From an uncultured Clostridia bacterium (lineage in GTDB: Bacteria > Bacillota > Clostridia > Oscillospirales > Ruminococcaceae), in the NCBI GenBank assembly GCA_947627985.1, contig CANQYD010000006.1:1-64000 (forward strand): DNA of 64,000 nt, written 5' to 3'. Shown here piece by piece: positions 27,477 through 37,600 of the stretch; the stretch's first letter is position 1, and the number at the start of each line of letters is the position of its first letter. The position numbers were made by a program, and so were the translations under genes. The notes beneath the pieces were generated by a model. The model saw nothing but the letters and a program-made list of their open reading frames with translations. It did not search any database and was not told where the DNA came from.

Positions 27477-28778
27477 ATGGAACGCTATTACCAACCGGAA
27501 ATCGAGTGCGCCTCCCGGGAGACGATCCTCGGGTGGCAGAACGAGCGCCTTGTCAAGCAGGTGCGCCATGTCTGGGACAACGTCCCGTATTATCGCAAAA
27601 AAATGGAGGAAAAAGGCGTGACCCCCGACGATATCAAGGGAGTTGCGGACCTTCACAAGCTTCCGTTTTTATCAAAAGAAGACCTGCGCATCGCATACCC
27701 TTACGGTCTTTTAGCGGAGCCTCTTGAGAAGTGCGTGAGGATTCAGTCCACCTCCGGCACCACCGGAAAGCGGGTGGTCGCATTCTATACTCAGCATGAC
27801 ATCGACCTCTGGGAGGACTGCTGTGCGCGGGCTATCGTAGCCGCGGGAGGCACCAACAAGGACGTCTGCCAAGTGAGCTACGGCTACGGTCTCTTCACCG
27901 GCGGACCCGGTCTCAACGGCGGAAGCCACAAGGTCGGCTGCCTCACTATCCCGACATCCTCCGGAAACACGGAACGGCAGATAATGTTCATCATGGACCT
28001 TCAGGCGACGATTTTATGCTGCACCCCGTCCTATGCCGCGTATCTCGGCGAGACGATGAAGGAGATGGGCTATACCCCCGATCAGATACCCTTAAAAGCC
28101 GGCATATTCGGTGCTGAGGCATGGAGTGAGGAGATGCGGCGGGATATCGAAAAGACCCTCGGCATCAAGGCTTACGATATCTACGGGCTCACCGAGACAT
28201 CGGGTCCCGGTGTGTCCTTTGAATGCAGCGAGCAGACGGGCATGCACATAAATGAGGACCACTTCATCGCCGAGATCATCGACCCCGAGACGGGGGAGGT
28301 GCTTCCCGAGGGTGAAAAGGGCGAGCTGGTATTTACATCGATAACAAAAGAGGCATTCCCGCTCTTAAGATACCGTACCCGCGACATCTGCGTGCTTTCG
28401 AGGAAGAAATGTTCCTGCGGCAGGACGCATGTCAAGATGTCAAAACCTATGGGAAGAAGCGACGACATGCTGATAATCAAGGGCGTGAACGTCTTCCCGT
28501 CGCAGATCGAGACGGTGCTCATTCAGCACGGTTATTCATCAAATTACCAGATTATAGTAGACAGAGTCAACCACACCGACACGCTCGAGGTGCAGGTCGA
28601 GATGACTCCCGAAAACTTCTCGGACAGCTTGGCGAAGATCACCGAGCGTGAGAAGGAGCTGGTATCGGGGCTCAAGACGATGCTCGGAATCGGCGCAAAA
28701 GTGAAGCTCGTCGCACCCAAGACGATCCAGAGAAGCGAGGGCAAGGCGGTCAGGGTCATCGACAAGAGAAAGATTTGA
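27477..28778 (+). CDS. paaK: Phenylacetate-CoA ligase family protein
   Basis: VRHVWDNVPYYRKKMEEKGVTPDDIK; IQSTSGTTGKRVVAFYT; YDIYGLTETSGPGVSFEC; GRSDDMLIIKGVNVFPSQIE. Confidence 0.94.
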   Translation: MERYYQPEIECASRETILGWQNERLVKQVRHVWDNVPYYRKKMEEKGVTPDDIKGVADLHKLPFLSKEDLRIAYPYGLLAEPLEKCVRIQSTSGTTGKRVVAFYTQHDIDLWEDCCARAIVAAGGTNKDVCQVSYGYGLFTGGPGLNGGSHKVGCLTIPTSSGNTERQIMFIMDLQATILCCTPSYAAYLGETMKEMGYTPDQIPLKAGIFGAEAWSEEMRRDIEKTLGIKAYDIYGLTETSGPGVSFECSEQTGMHINEDHFIAEIIDPETGEVLPEGEKGELVFTSITKEAFPLLRYRTRDICVLSRKKCSCGRTHVKMSKPMGRSDDMLIIKGVNVFPSQIETVLIQHGYSSNYQIIVDRVNHTDTLEVQVEMTPENFSDSLAKITEREKELVSGLKTMLGIGAKVKLVAPKTIQRSEGKAVRVIDKRKI

Positions 28779-28792
28779 AAGGGGAGAAAGCT

Positions 28793-29224
28793 ATGACGAT
28801 CCGTCAGATTTCAGTATTTTTGGAAAATCGTGCCGGGCAGCTTCGGGAGATCACCGGGGTGCTCTGCGACAGCCATATCAATTTGAGGGCGATAAGTATC
28901 GCCGAGACCGCGGATTACGGCGTTTTGAGGATCATAGCGGACGATCCCGCCAGCGCCTCCGAGAAGCTTTTGGAGCATGGGTTTATCCTGACGATGACCC
29001 CGGTCGTGGCGGTGGAGGTGCCGGATCAGCCCGGCGGGCTCAACAGCGTTTTGGGTCTGATTTCGGATTCCGGGATAGATGTTGAGTATATGTATGCGGT
29101 CTTAGGCGGCTCGAACGGCAAGGCGTATATGATATTTCGGGTCGCGGACGCGGAGAAGCTCTGCGAGGTGCTGGAGCAAAACGGGCTGAAATCGGTGCCG
29201 GGCGAAGTGCTGGGGGAGCACTGA
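28793..29224 (+). CDS. Tandem ACT domain protein
   Basis: ISVFLENRAGQLREITGVLCDSHINLRAISIAETADYGVLRIIADDP and a second ACT half. Confidence 0.9.
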   Translation: MTIRQISVFLENRAGQLREITGVLCDSHINLRAISIAETADYGVLRIIADDPASASEKLLEHGFILTMTPVVAVEVPDQPGGLNSVLGLISDSGIDVEYMYAVLGGSNGKAYMIFRVADAEKLCEVLEQNGLKSVPGEVLGEH

Positions 29225-29419
29225 GATCAGAAGGCAGAGGGCAGATGTCAGATGACAGAGGCGGGGGATTTTGCTCTCTGCGATTCAGATGGCTGACAGT
29301 GTGTAGAGGTTAGAAGATAGAGATTAGAAATCTCGTCCGACCTTAAGCGCGACAAGCCCGAGTAGAAGGCAGAAAACAGATGTCAGAGGTCAGATCCTGC
29401 ACATTACCTGCTAAAAGAC

Positions 29420-29585
29420 AAGGCAAGTTTAGGATCAAGCCCTTTTTAAAGGGCTTGCGGGATCCCATTACATGCTGGTTTTGTTCCTGCTCGACTTCCC
29501 TCGGCGTAAACGCTCGCCTCGGTCGTCTTGCAGACAAAACCCCGCATCTGCGGAAACCGCGCAACGGTGCCCCACAGCTGTCAAG
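29420..29585 (+). repeat. Truncated copy of gene-3'-end hairpin array (alpha module plus long-stem module)
   Basis: AGGATCAAGCCCTTTTTAAAGGGCTTG; ATTACATGCTGGTTTTGTTCCTGCTCGACTTCCCTCGGCGTAAACGCTCGCCTCGGTCGTCTTGCAGACAAAACCCCGCAT. Confidence 0.75.
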
Positions 29586-29771
29586 CAGAGAAGCAAAACA
29601 GAGGCAGAGACCTTCCGTCAGTTTTAGGAGTGGGGGATAGGGGAGAACCCTTTTATAAAGGGTTCTCCCCTCGGCTTTGCCGAGCGAAGCGAGGCAAAAT
29701 AGCCGCATGCTTTGAAAAACTGCTTTGTTACATACAGCATGGGAAATAAGGCAAGTCTTGATAATATTCAA

Positions 29772-29936
29772 GCACCCCATACCCGCCGCTCCCTTGGTCA
29801 AAAGGTATATCAAATTCCCGCAGGGGCGGAAATTTGATATGCTGTTTAAAGCAGCCACCCACCCCCGAAGAAGCTTGTGCAGACTTATAGCCGAGCGTCG
29901 CCCCTCCCCCTAAAAGAGGGAGGGGGCTGGGAAAAA
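29772..29936 (+). repeat. Variable-palindrome element, copy B
   Basis: AAAAGGT-[ATATCAAATTCCCGC..GCGGAAATTTGATAT]-GCTGTTTAAAGCAG...TTGTGCAGACTTATAG...CCCCTCCCCCTAAAAGAGGGAGGGG. Confidence 0.75.
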
Positions 29937-29999
29937 GATGCAGGGCCGGAGTGTTGCCCCGCCCTCCCAAACCAATTTCTTCACAACTGTTTTACCCAT

Positions 30000-30124
30000 G
30001 GGAGTGTACAAACCGCCCTCATTATTCTCACTAAATTAAATCTGTCACCAACGGTGACACCTTGAAATTCTGACAATCTGATTTCTGACTTCTGTCCTCT
30101 TGATGTGGTCGCTTCGACCACATC
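30000..30124 (+). mobile_element. MITE (125 bp) with 10-bp target-site duplication TTTTACCCAT
   Basis: TTTTACCCAT at 29990-29999 and 30125-30134; GGGAGTGTACAAACCGCCC...TGTCACCAACGGTGACA...GATGTGGTCGCTTCGACCACATC. Confidence 0.88.
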
Positions 30125-30140
30125 TTTTACCCATCTCCCC

Positions 30141-30169
30141 TTGCATTTTCTCCCCGCCTGTGCTATAAT
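30141..30169 (+). promoter_or_regulatory. Promoter TTGCAT-17-TATAAT upstream of metY
   Basis: TTGCAT 30141-30146, TATAAT 30164-30169. Confidence 0.75.
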
Positions 30170-30201
30170 ACCAATACTTCAACAAAAAAGGAGCGTTAAA
30201 A

Positions 30202-31479
30202 ATGTCAAAAATCGAAACGATCTGCGTCCAAGGCGGCTACACCCCCGGAAACGGCGAGCCCCGGCAGATCCCCATCGTCCAATCCACAACCTTTAAATAC
30301 GCCACCGGCGGAGAGATGGCTAAGCTCTTCGACCTCGAAGCCTCGGGATATTTCTACTCCCGCCTCCAGAACCCGACCTGCGACACCGTCGCCGCGAAAA
30401 TTTGCGAGATGGAGGGCGGCACCGCGGCTATGCTGACCTCCTCGGGGCAGGCAGCAAACTTTTTCGCCGTTTTCAATGTCGCGACATGCGGCGATCACGT
30501 CGTCGCCGAGTCGTCGATCTACGGCGGCACCTTCAACCTCTTTGCGGTCACCATGAAGAAAATGGGAATCGACTTCACCTTCGTCGCCCCGGATTGCTCC
30601 GACGACGAGCTCGAAGCGGCGTTCAAGCCCAACACCAAGGCGGTTTTCGGCGAGACCATCGCAAACCCGGCTCTGCGGGTCCTTGATATTGAAAGATTTG
30701 CCGACGCGGCTCACGCCCACGGCGTTCCGCTCATCGTGGACAACACCTTCGCCACCCCGATAAACTGCCGTCCGTTCGAGTTCGGAGCCGATATCGTCAC
30801 CCACTCCACCACCAAATATATGGACGGTCACGGGTCCGCGGTGGGCGGCGCGATCGTAGATTCCGGTCATTTTGATTGGATGGCTCACCGCGATAAATTC
30901 CCCGGGCTGACCACCCCCGACGACAGCTACCATGGTATTACATATGCGGAAAAATTCGGAAAAGAGGGCGCATTTATCACAAAGGCGACCGCGCAGCTGA
31001 TGCGGGATTTCGGCTCGACCCCGTCGCCGCAGAGCGCATATCTATTGAACCTCGGGCTCGAGAGCCTGCACGTCAGAATGGCGCGCCACTGCGAAAACGC
31101 AAGGGCAGTTGCGGAGTATCTAAAGACCGACGACCGCGTTTCATGGGTATTTTACCCCGATCTGGAGGGAAATCCCGACTATGAGCTTGCGAAGAAGTAT
31201 CTTCCGAAGGGCTCCTGCGGGGTCATCAGCTTCGGCGTGAAGGGCGGAAGAGCCGCGGCTGAGAAGTTCATGTCGAACCTCAGGCTTTGCGCGATCGAGA
31301 CCCACGTTGCCGACGCGAGGACCTGCTGTCTGCACCCCGCTTCGACGACGCACAGGCAGATGTCCGACAGCGAGCTCGAAGCCGCGGGTGTATCCCCCGA
31401 CCTGATCCGTTTATCATGCGGCATCGAGAGCGCGGAGGACCTGATCGATGACGTGAAGCAGGCGCTTGAGCGCATTTAG
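30202..31479 (+). CDS. metY: O-acetylhomoserine sulfhydrylase (PLP-dependent Cys/Met metabolism family)
   Basis: QSTTFKYATGGEMAKLFDLEASGYFYSRLQNPTCDTVAAKICEMEGGTAAMLTSSGQAA; VTHSTTKYMDGHG. Confidence 0.93.
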   Translation: MSKIETICVQGGYTPGNGEPRQIPIVQSTTFKYATGGEMAKLFDLEASGYFYSRLQNPTCDTVAAKICEMEGGTAAMLTSSGQAANFFAVFNVATCGDHVVAESSIYGGTFNLFAVTMKKMGIDFTFVAPDCSDDELEAAFKPNTKAVFGETIANPALRVLDIERFADAAHAHGVPLIVDNTFATPINCRPFEFGADIVTHSTTKYMDGHGSAVGGAIVDSGHFDWMAHRDKFPGLTTPDDSYHGITYAEKFGKEGAFITKATAQLMRDFGSTPSPQSAYLLNLGLESLHVRMARHCENARAVAEYLKTDDRVSWVFYPDLEGNPDYELAKKYLPKGSCGVISFGVKGGRAAAEKFMSNLRLCAIETHVADARTCCLHPASTTHRQMSDSELEAAGVSPDLIRLSCGIESAEDLIDDVKQALERI

Positions 31480-31532
31480 AAGTCAGAAATCAGAGGACAG
31501 AGGTCAGATTCAGCACTTTACCATCTAAGAGA

Positions 31533-31990
31533 CAAGTCAAAAAGTTCGCCAGCCTTTCAAGGCTGCGGGAGTCTTGATTACATGCTGGTTTTGTAACTGC
31601 TCGACTTCCCTCGGCGTAAGCGCTCGCCTCGGTCGTCTTGCAGACAAAACCCCGCATGTAAGGCAGAGCCCCTCGTCGCTCGTCGCAACGAGCGAAATCC
31701 TCAAGCAAGAGGACGGCGGAAGCCGTCGTCTTGCGATTATCGTTCAAAAGAGGGCGACGAAAGTCGCCCGAAGCCGGAGGGGCGTGGGGAACCCCGCAGG
31801 GGTGCCCCACAGCCGAGCGAAGCAAGGCAAAAAAGCCCCCCTCCCTTGGGAGATGGGGGTATGACTTGCGCAAAAACTTGCTCATCGCACTTTGCAATCA
31901 TAAACGTGGGATTGATCGTGCTCTGAGAGTTTTTGTCGCAAGTCGGGGAGAGGGTACGCCCGGGAAGGGGCAAGCAGAAGCCGGTTTTGT
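31533..31990 (+). repeat. Copy 4 of gene-3'-end hairpin array
   Basis: TCGCTCGT-CGCA-ACGAGCGA (31676-31695); GCAAGAGGACGGC-GGAA-GCCGTCGTCTTGC (31705-31734); long-range ACTTGCGCAAAAACT/AGTTTTTGTCGCAAGT. Confidence 0.78.
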
Positions 31991-32118
31991 ACCTGCCCGA
32001 CTTCCCTCGGCAAACAAAGCGTTAAAGCTGTCTTTTCACCTTCCCTCGGCGTAAACGCTTGTCTCGCCCCGCTCCACCGCCCCCTCACCCACACAATCCA
32101 CACTAAGGAGTCTTTCAC

Positions 32119-33039
32119 TTGCCCATAAAAATACCAAATTCGCTCCCTGCGGCGAAAACGCTCGCGGACGAAAACATCTTCGTGATGACCGAGACCCGAG
32201 CACTCACTCAGGACATTCGACCTTTAAAAATCCTCATCTTAAACCTAATGCCGACAAAGATCGCGACCGAGACCCAGCTCGTCAGGCTGCTCGGAAATAC
32301 TCCGCTTCAGGTTGAAGTCGAGCTCATCAGAACCGCTACACATGAATCCAAAAACACCTCGCAGGAGCACCTTCTGAGCTTCTACAAGACCTTCGACGAG
32401 GTAGCCGATCAGCGTTTTGACGGCATGATCGTGACCGGCGCGCCTGTCGAGCACCTCGAATTTGAGGAGGTCGAATACTGGGAGGAGCTCTGCCGCATCT
32501 TGGAATGGTCGAAAAGCCACGTCCATTCGACACTGCACATCTGCTGGGGCGCCCAAGCCGGGCTCTATTATCACTTCGGGATCAAAAAGATCATGCTCCC
32601 TAAAAAGCTTTTCGGGATATTCCCGCACACCGTCGATTACAAAAACCCGATCCTTTTCAGAGGCTTCGACGACGTCTTTTATGCGCCTCATTCCCGGAAT
32701 TCGACGGTCGATACGGCTGAGGTGATGTCCTGTCCGGACCTCAAAGTCCTCGCGACGGGAAGGGACGTCGGGGTTTATGCATGCATGACCGACGGCGGCA
32801 GGCAGATATTCATCACCGGTCATTCGGAATATGACGCCGACACCCTCGCCAAGGAGTATTTTCGGGATATTGAAAAGGGCATCGACATCGACGTCCCAAA
32901 AAACTATTTCCCGAACGACGACCCCCAGAACCCTCCTCGGGTCACATGGCGGGCGCATGCAAATCTCCTGTTTTCAAACTGGCTCAACTACTTCGTCTAC
33001 CAGACCACGCCGTTTGAGATCAGCGAGATCAAAGAGTAA
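32119..33039 (+). CDS. metA: Homoserine O-acyltransferase (MetA family), TTG start
   Basis: [63 protein letters not shown] 8 nt before TTG. Confidence 0.93.
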   Translation: MPIKIPNSLPAAKTLADENIFVMTETRALTQDIRPLKILILNLMPTKIATETQLVRLLGNTPLQVEVELIRTATHESKNTSQEHLLSFYKTFDEVADQRFDGMIVTGAPVEHLEFEEVEYWEELCRILEWSKSHVHSTLHICWGAQAGLYYHFGIKKIMLPKKLFGIFPHTVDYKNPILFRGFDDVFYAPHSRNSTVDTAEVMSCPDLKVLATGRDVGVYACMTDGGRQIFITGHSEYDADTLAKEYFRDIEKGIDIDVPKNYFPNDDPQNPPRVTWRAHANLLFSNWLNYFVYQTTPFEISEIKE

Positions 33040-33044
33040 AAAGT

Positions 33045-33080
33045 CACGGCTCCGGTGCTTTCCGAAGCCGTGTTTTATTT
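33045..33080. terminator. Hairpin terminator between convergent genes
   Basis: AAAAAGTCACGGCT..AGCCGTGTTTTATTTTTG. Confidence 0.65.
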
Positions 33081-33093
33081 TTGATATTTTTGA

Positions 33094-34206
33094 TTATTCG
33101 GGTACTCCGACTTCTATCGTGACATTCCCGCTCGAAGCGTCTCCGACCTCGTTGAATCCTTGTAAGCTGATATATACCTGCGAATTGTCCGGAGTGAGAT
33201 TTAAGTTGAGCATCGACTGATAGAGCCTCTCGCCGCTGACGCTGCATTTAAAGCCTTCATCGGTCATCTCGATGTCGTCGGCGGGGACGAATGTGATAAT
33301 GCTGTAGTCGTCTGTGCCCTGATAGCCGATCGTCACATGTTCCGGCACTCCGTCGGTGAATCTGTCAGCCCCCATATCCGAGCTGATGAACACCCTTGAG
33401 CCGGGTTTTGCAATCTCATCAGAGAATGTCACGACCAATCCGCTTCCGTCCCAGCTTGAGAACATAGGGCTGAACCAGTCATAGTCGCCTTTTACGACGT
33501 TTTCCTTGGTGAATGTGAACGTCGTATTGTAGCTGACGTCGGCGGGCATGAGGTCCTCGTCCCTCGGGACAATTACCTCGACGGTGACGTCGCAATCCAT
33601 GGCGTCAGCCTCCTCGGTCAAGCCGGAGAACTGTATATAGAGCTGCGTAAATTCCGGCTTTATGCCGAGATCATCTATCAGCGAGAGCAGCTTGGCGCCG
33701 TCGACCGAATACATCGTCATGCCGCCGTCGAAGGATACGTCGTTTGATCTTATCTGCGCAAATTGATCAAAGTTTCCGTCCTCGGTATTCTGGAAGCCGA
33801 CGTCGAATGTCGCGGTCTCGGGGTCGGCAAAATACTCCTCCGGGAAGTTGTTGAGGTAGACATAGAGCCGCGAGCCCTCGGTCTGAAGCGCCGAATACAT
33901 CTGCATGAAATACTTGATGTCGCCTTCGCCTTCCCACGGGTCAACCACCGCGTTGAACCATTCCCACTCGCCCTTGTTTACGGTCTGAGAATGGCTGAAG
34001 AGCACGTCGTCATACCTAAAACCCGGCTCTGCGGGTACGTCCTCTAAAATCTCGACCTCCGGCTCCGTCTCCTCCGGTTCGGTCTCGATGATCTCGGTCA
34101 CGGGCGCTTCCGTCACCTCGGGTTCACCCTTTTCCGCTTCGCCTCCGCAGGCGCTGAGGGATAAGATCATCGCGGCGGCGGTCATCATCATAATAAATTT
34201 TTTCAT
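33094..34206 (-). CDS. Lipoprotein with internal domain duplication
   Basis: MKKFIMMMTAAAMILSLSACGG lipobox; two halves KGEWEWFNAVVDPWEGEG / KGDYDWFSPMFSSWDGSG. Confidence 0.75.
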   Translation of the reverse strand: MKKFIMMMTAAAMILSLSACGGEAEKGEPEVTEAPVTEIIETEPEETEPEVEILEDVPAEPGFRYDDVLFSHSQTVNKGEWEWFNAVVDPWEGEGDIKYFMQMYSALQTEGSRLYVYLNNFPEEYFADPETATFDVGFQNTEDGNFDQFAQIRSNDVSFDGGMTMYSVDGAKLLSLIDDLGIKPEFTQLYIQFSGLTEEADAMDCDVTVEVIVPRDEDLMPADVSYNTTFTFTKENVVKGDYDWFSPMFSSWDGSGLVVTFSDEIAKPGSRVFISSDMGADRFTDGVPEHVTIGYQGTDDYSIITFVPADDIEMTDEGFKCSVSGERLYQSMLNLNLTPDNSQVYISLQGFNEVGDASSGNVTIEVGVPE

Positions 34207-34221
34207 ATTTTTCCTCCCGAT

Positions 34222-34671
34222 TTAATTTTTCCCGACGACCTGATAGGACCGCTCGGTGTACTGCATGAACTCGATCTTGTTGCCGTCGGGGTCGTGGGAC
34301 CACATCTGCCATGTGTTGTCGATGCCGAGCGACGGCTCGGAGTCGATCGGAACGCCTTTTTCCTTGAGCTCGCGGCATGCCTCGTGAATGTCCTCGACGA
34401 TGAGCGCGAGGTGCTGATAGTTGAAGGTGTTCCAGTCGGGAACGGCGGATTTATCGGCGTTTTCGGGATCGAACAGCTCAAGATAGAGGCTGTCCGAAAT
34501 CTTTAAGTAGACTATCCATTCCCTGTCTTTCGGAAATTTCGTGTCAGGGGATTGGTCGCCGTAGGTCAGCGAAAATGCCCGCTTGAAGCCTAAAATATCG
34601 CTGTAAAATCTTTCCGATTCTTTAAGATCGCGACATTTGAAAGCCACATGCCCCAGCTCTTTGATTTTCAT
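34222..34671 (-). CDS. VOC/glyoxalase family protein
   Basis: KELGHVAFKCRDLKESERFYSDILGFKRAFSL...DPDGNKIEFMQY. Confidence 0.92.
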   Translation of the reverse strand: MKIKELGHVAFKCRDLKESERFYSDILGFKRAFSLTYGDQSPDTKFPKDREWIVYLKISDSLYLELFDPENADKSAVPDWNTFNYQHLALIVEDIHEACRELKEKGVPIDSEPSLGIDNTWQMWSHDPDGNKIEFMQYTERSYQVVGKN

Positions 34672-34675
34672 AAGA

Positions 34676-37600
34676 TCACTCCTTAATAAATTTAATTGAT
34701 TTAAAGTCGAAGTCGGTACCCGGCAAAAATACCGCCGTCATTTCCTCCAAGCCGCTTATTTCCGGTATTTTTGTTTTCACGGCCGTGACTGAATCGCTTC
34801 CCGGGAACTCGATATTCACATCATCGTGGCTTGTAAACGACAGCCTGATGACGTCCTTTTTATTCCTTGTGCGACCTGTGATCTCGACGGCGTTGGCGCC
34901 ATCCGCAAGGTCGATCCCCTTAAACTGCACGCTCACGTTGTTGCCGATCTTTTCGATCATCTCGCTTCCTAAAGTGAAGCTGTCGCCGTAGACGCCGTCG
35001 TTGTCAAGCGCCGAAATTTCGACCCCGAGGCGCCTCGGATTTGCGAATTTAAAGCCCTTGAACCGCAGCTCCTCATGAAAAACAAACGCGATATCATTAA
35101 CGCCTTTAAGCTTTTCCGGTAGCCTGAAACTGCGGTATTTATAGGTATTCCACTCGTTTTCAGCCTGAAAACCGAGGGTCATCACCATCTTCCCGCCGAC
35201 CAAAAGTTCGACCGGGATCACCGACTGATTATAGGTGTAGATGCCGATCGTGACCTCGTCGGAGCCGGCTTTTCCGAAATCGACGTTTTTAAACTCGACC
35301 GTCTTCTGCTCGCCTATCCGAACGCCTCCGCCCATGTCGCTGTCCAAAGTCTCGGCGTTCGAGCAAAGAGAGGCGCAGACGATCTCGGTGTAGGGATCGA
35401 AGCTTGCGGGACCGAAGCCCGCGATCTCGGCTTCGAGCTCGGAGATGATCTCTTCGCAGATCGAGCCGTTTTTGTGGTATGCTCTGATCCTGAATTTTCC
35501 GTCGCCTCGGGGGATAAGTTTAGCCCCGTCGGGAATTTTTTCAAATTCGCAGAGATTCGTCTCGACCCCGGTCAGAGTCATCGCCTTAAACCCGACTTCA
35601 CCCGGGTCTGCCGTCGTATTTTCGGGCAGGACAGACGCTGTGATGATCACATCACCTGTATCCGGGGTGATAAGCTGCGCAGAGGATTTGATATCGATCT
35701 TTCTTATCGGAATATCCGCGCCGACATCATGCGAAACGACTTCGGTTTTGCAGGAAATCCCTTCCTTAGCCCTTGCGGGGACGGATTTCAGCATGAGAGT
35801 CTCGGTCGGAAGACCCGGGGAAGAGACCGTCACCAAAACATCACCCGGCTCGATCTTTGCGGCAAGCATGATCAGAAGTTTACCGCCGAAGAGCTTTCTT
35901 GAGGAGGTCTTATACTCCTCGTAATCGGTGCTGTCGCCGTTGTCAAGACCCATCAGCCTTGCCCCGCCCGACACCGTCACGTTTATCCTCGACCTCGCGT
36001 TATCAACTGGGTTTCCGTCTTTATCGACAGCCGAGACCTCGATGAATGCCATGTCCTCGCCGTTTGCAAAAATCGCCGAGCGGTCGGATTTCAGGATAAT
36101 TTTCGCGGCGTCGCCGAAGCTTCTGCGCGCGCAGAAGCACATCTCCCTGCCGTTTTCATCATATCCCACGGCTCTGAGTTCGCCTTTTTCATATTCAGCC
36201 TGCCAGCGACCGGTGAGGCGGTCCCCGTCGGTGTGATTATATTTCTGCCTGCCGAGCGATCTGCCGTTTATGAAGACCTCGGCGGAGTCGCAGTTTGTGA
36301 AGGCGAAGATGTCTATAAGCTGACCCTCGTTCCAATCCCAGCTCGGGAAGAGGTGGATAAAGGGTTCGGCGCCGTGATTCCACTCGGCTTTGTAGGCATA
36401 GAAGCTGTCCTTGGGAAAGCCCGCGGTATCGACATGCCCGAAATAGGAATTTTTTGTGCGATAGGGCGTCGGCTCGCCGATGTAGTCAAAGCCGGTCCAG
36501 ATAAACTGCCCGAGGGAGAATTTTCTGTTGCGGTCGACGGTGATGTTGTACTCGCAGTTAGGCGCGCCCCAGCCCGTCGCGCAATTCAGAAGCGATGAGC
36601 ACTGAAGATCATCATAAGTCGTCGTCATGACCGAGGCGGGGAAGTGATAAATACCCCTTGACTGCACCGTCGAAGCGGTCTCGGAGCCGTAGATTATCCA
36701 GTTCGGGTGATTTTTGTGGTGCTCGTCGTAGATGGATTCAAGATAGTTATATCCCACCGTTCCGAGCTCTTCGGCACAGTTCTGGGCGCCCTGCCAGCGC
36801 ATGTGGTTGGAGCCTATCGTCACCGGTCTTGAATTTTTATAATCATCGATCCTCACGCACCTTGAAAGCTCTTTTGTGAGTTCGGCACCCCTCGGGATAT
36901 CGTTGGTGTCGCCGATTTCGTTTCCGATGCTCCACATGATGACGCTCGGGTGATTTCTGTCCCGCCTGATCCAGCTTCTGACGTCCCGCTCATGCCAGTC
37001 GTCAAAGAATCTCGCGTAGTCGTAATCGGTTTTCCTGTCCTGCCACATGTCGAGCAGCTCGCTGTCCACCAAAAATCCCATCTCGTCGCATAATTCCATA
37101 AATTCCGGAGCAGGGGGATTGTGTGAGGTCCTGATGGCGTTGACCCCCATCTCTTTTAAGATAGTCAGCTGCCTTCTTGCCGCCGCCTTGTTGAACGCCG
37201 AACCCAAAGCCCCGAGGTCATGATGCATGCACGCGCCGTTTAATTTTACGCTCTTGCCGTTTAAGAAAAATCCCTTGTTGCTGTCATAGCGGCAGTATCT
37301 GTAACCGATCCTCTCATACCGCTGATCTACGCTCTCCTCGCCTATGATTATCTCCGTCAGAAGCGAGTAGAGATAGGGATTTTCGACGCTCCAAAGCTCG
37401 GGCTTCATGATCTCAAAGCTTTGGGATATCTTATCATTCCCGGCGGGCACGTTTGTCTTAATGCTTAAGACTTCCCCGCCGTCGCGATCGATAAGAGTAT
37501 GCTTTAAAACGCAGTCGGTATCGATTTCAAGCTCGGTATCTATCTCGGTGCTCCAAAGGTCTCCCTCGGGGTAGCTGACGACATATGTCCCGTCCTCTTT

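Noticed and set aside
30135-32118. SAM riboswitch or T-box upstream of metY/metA
   Set aside because: Leaders are short or repeat-filled; no S-box core or T-box motif noticed.
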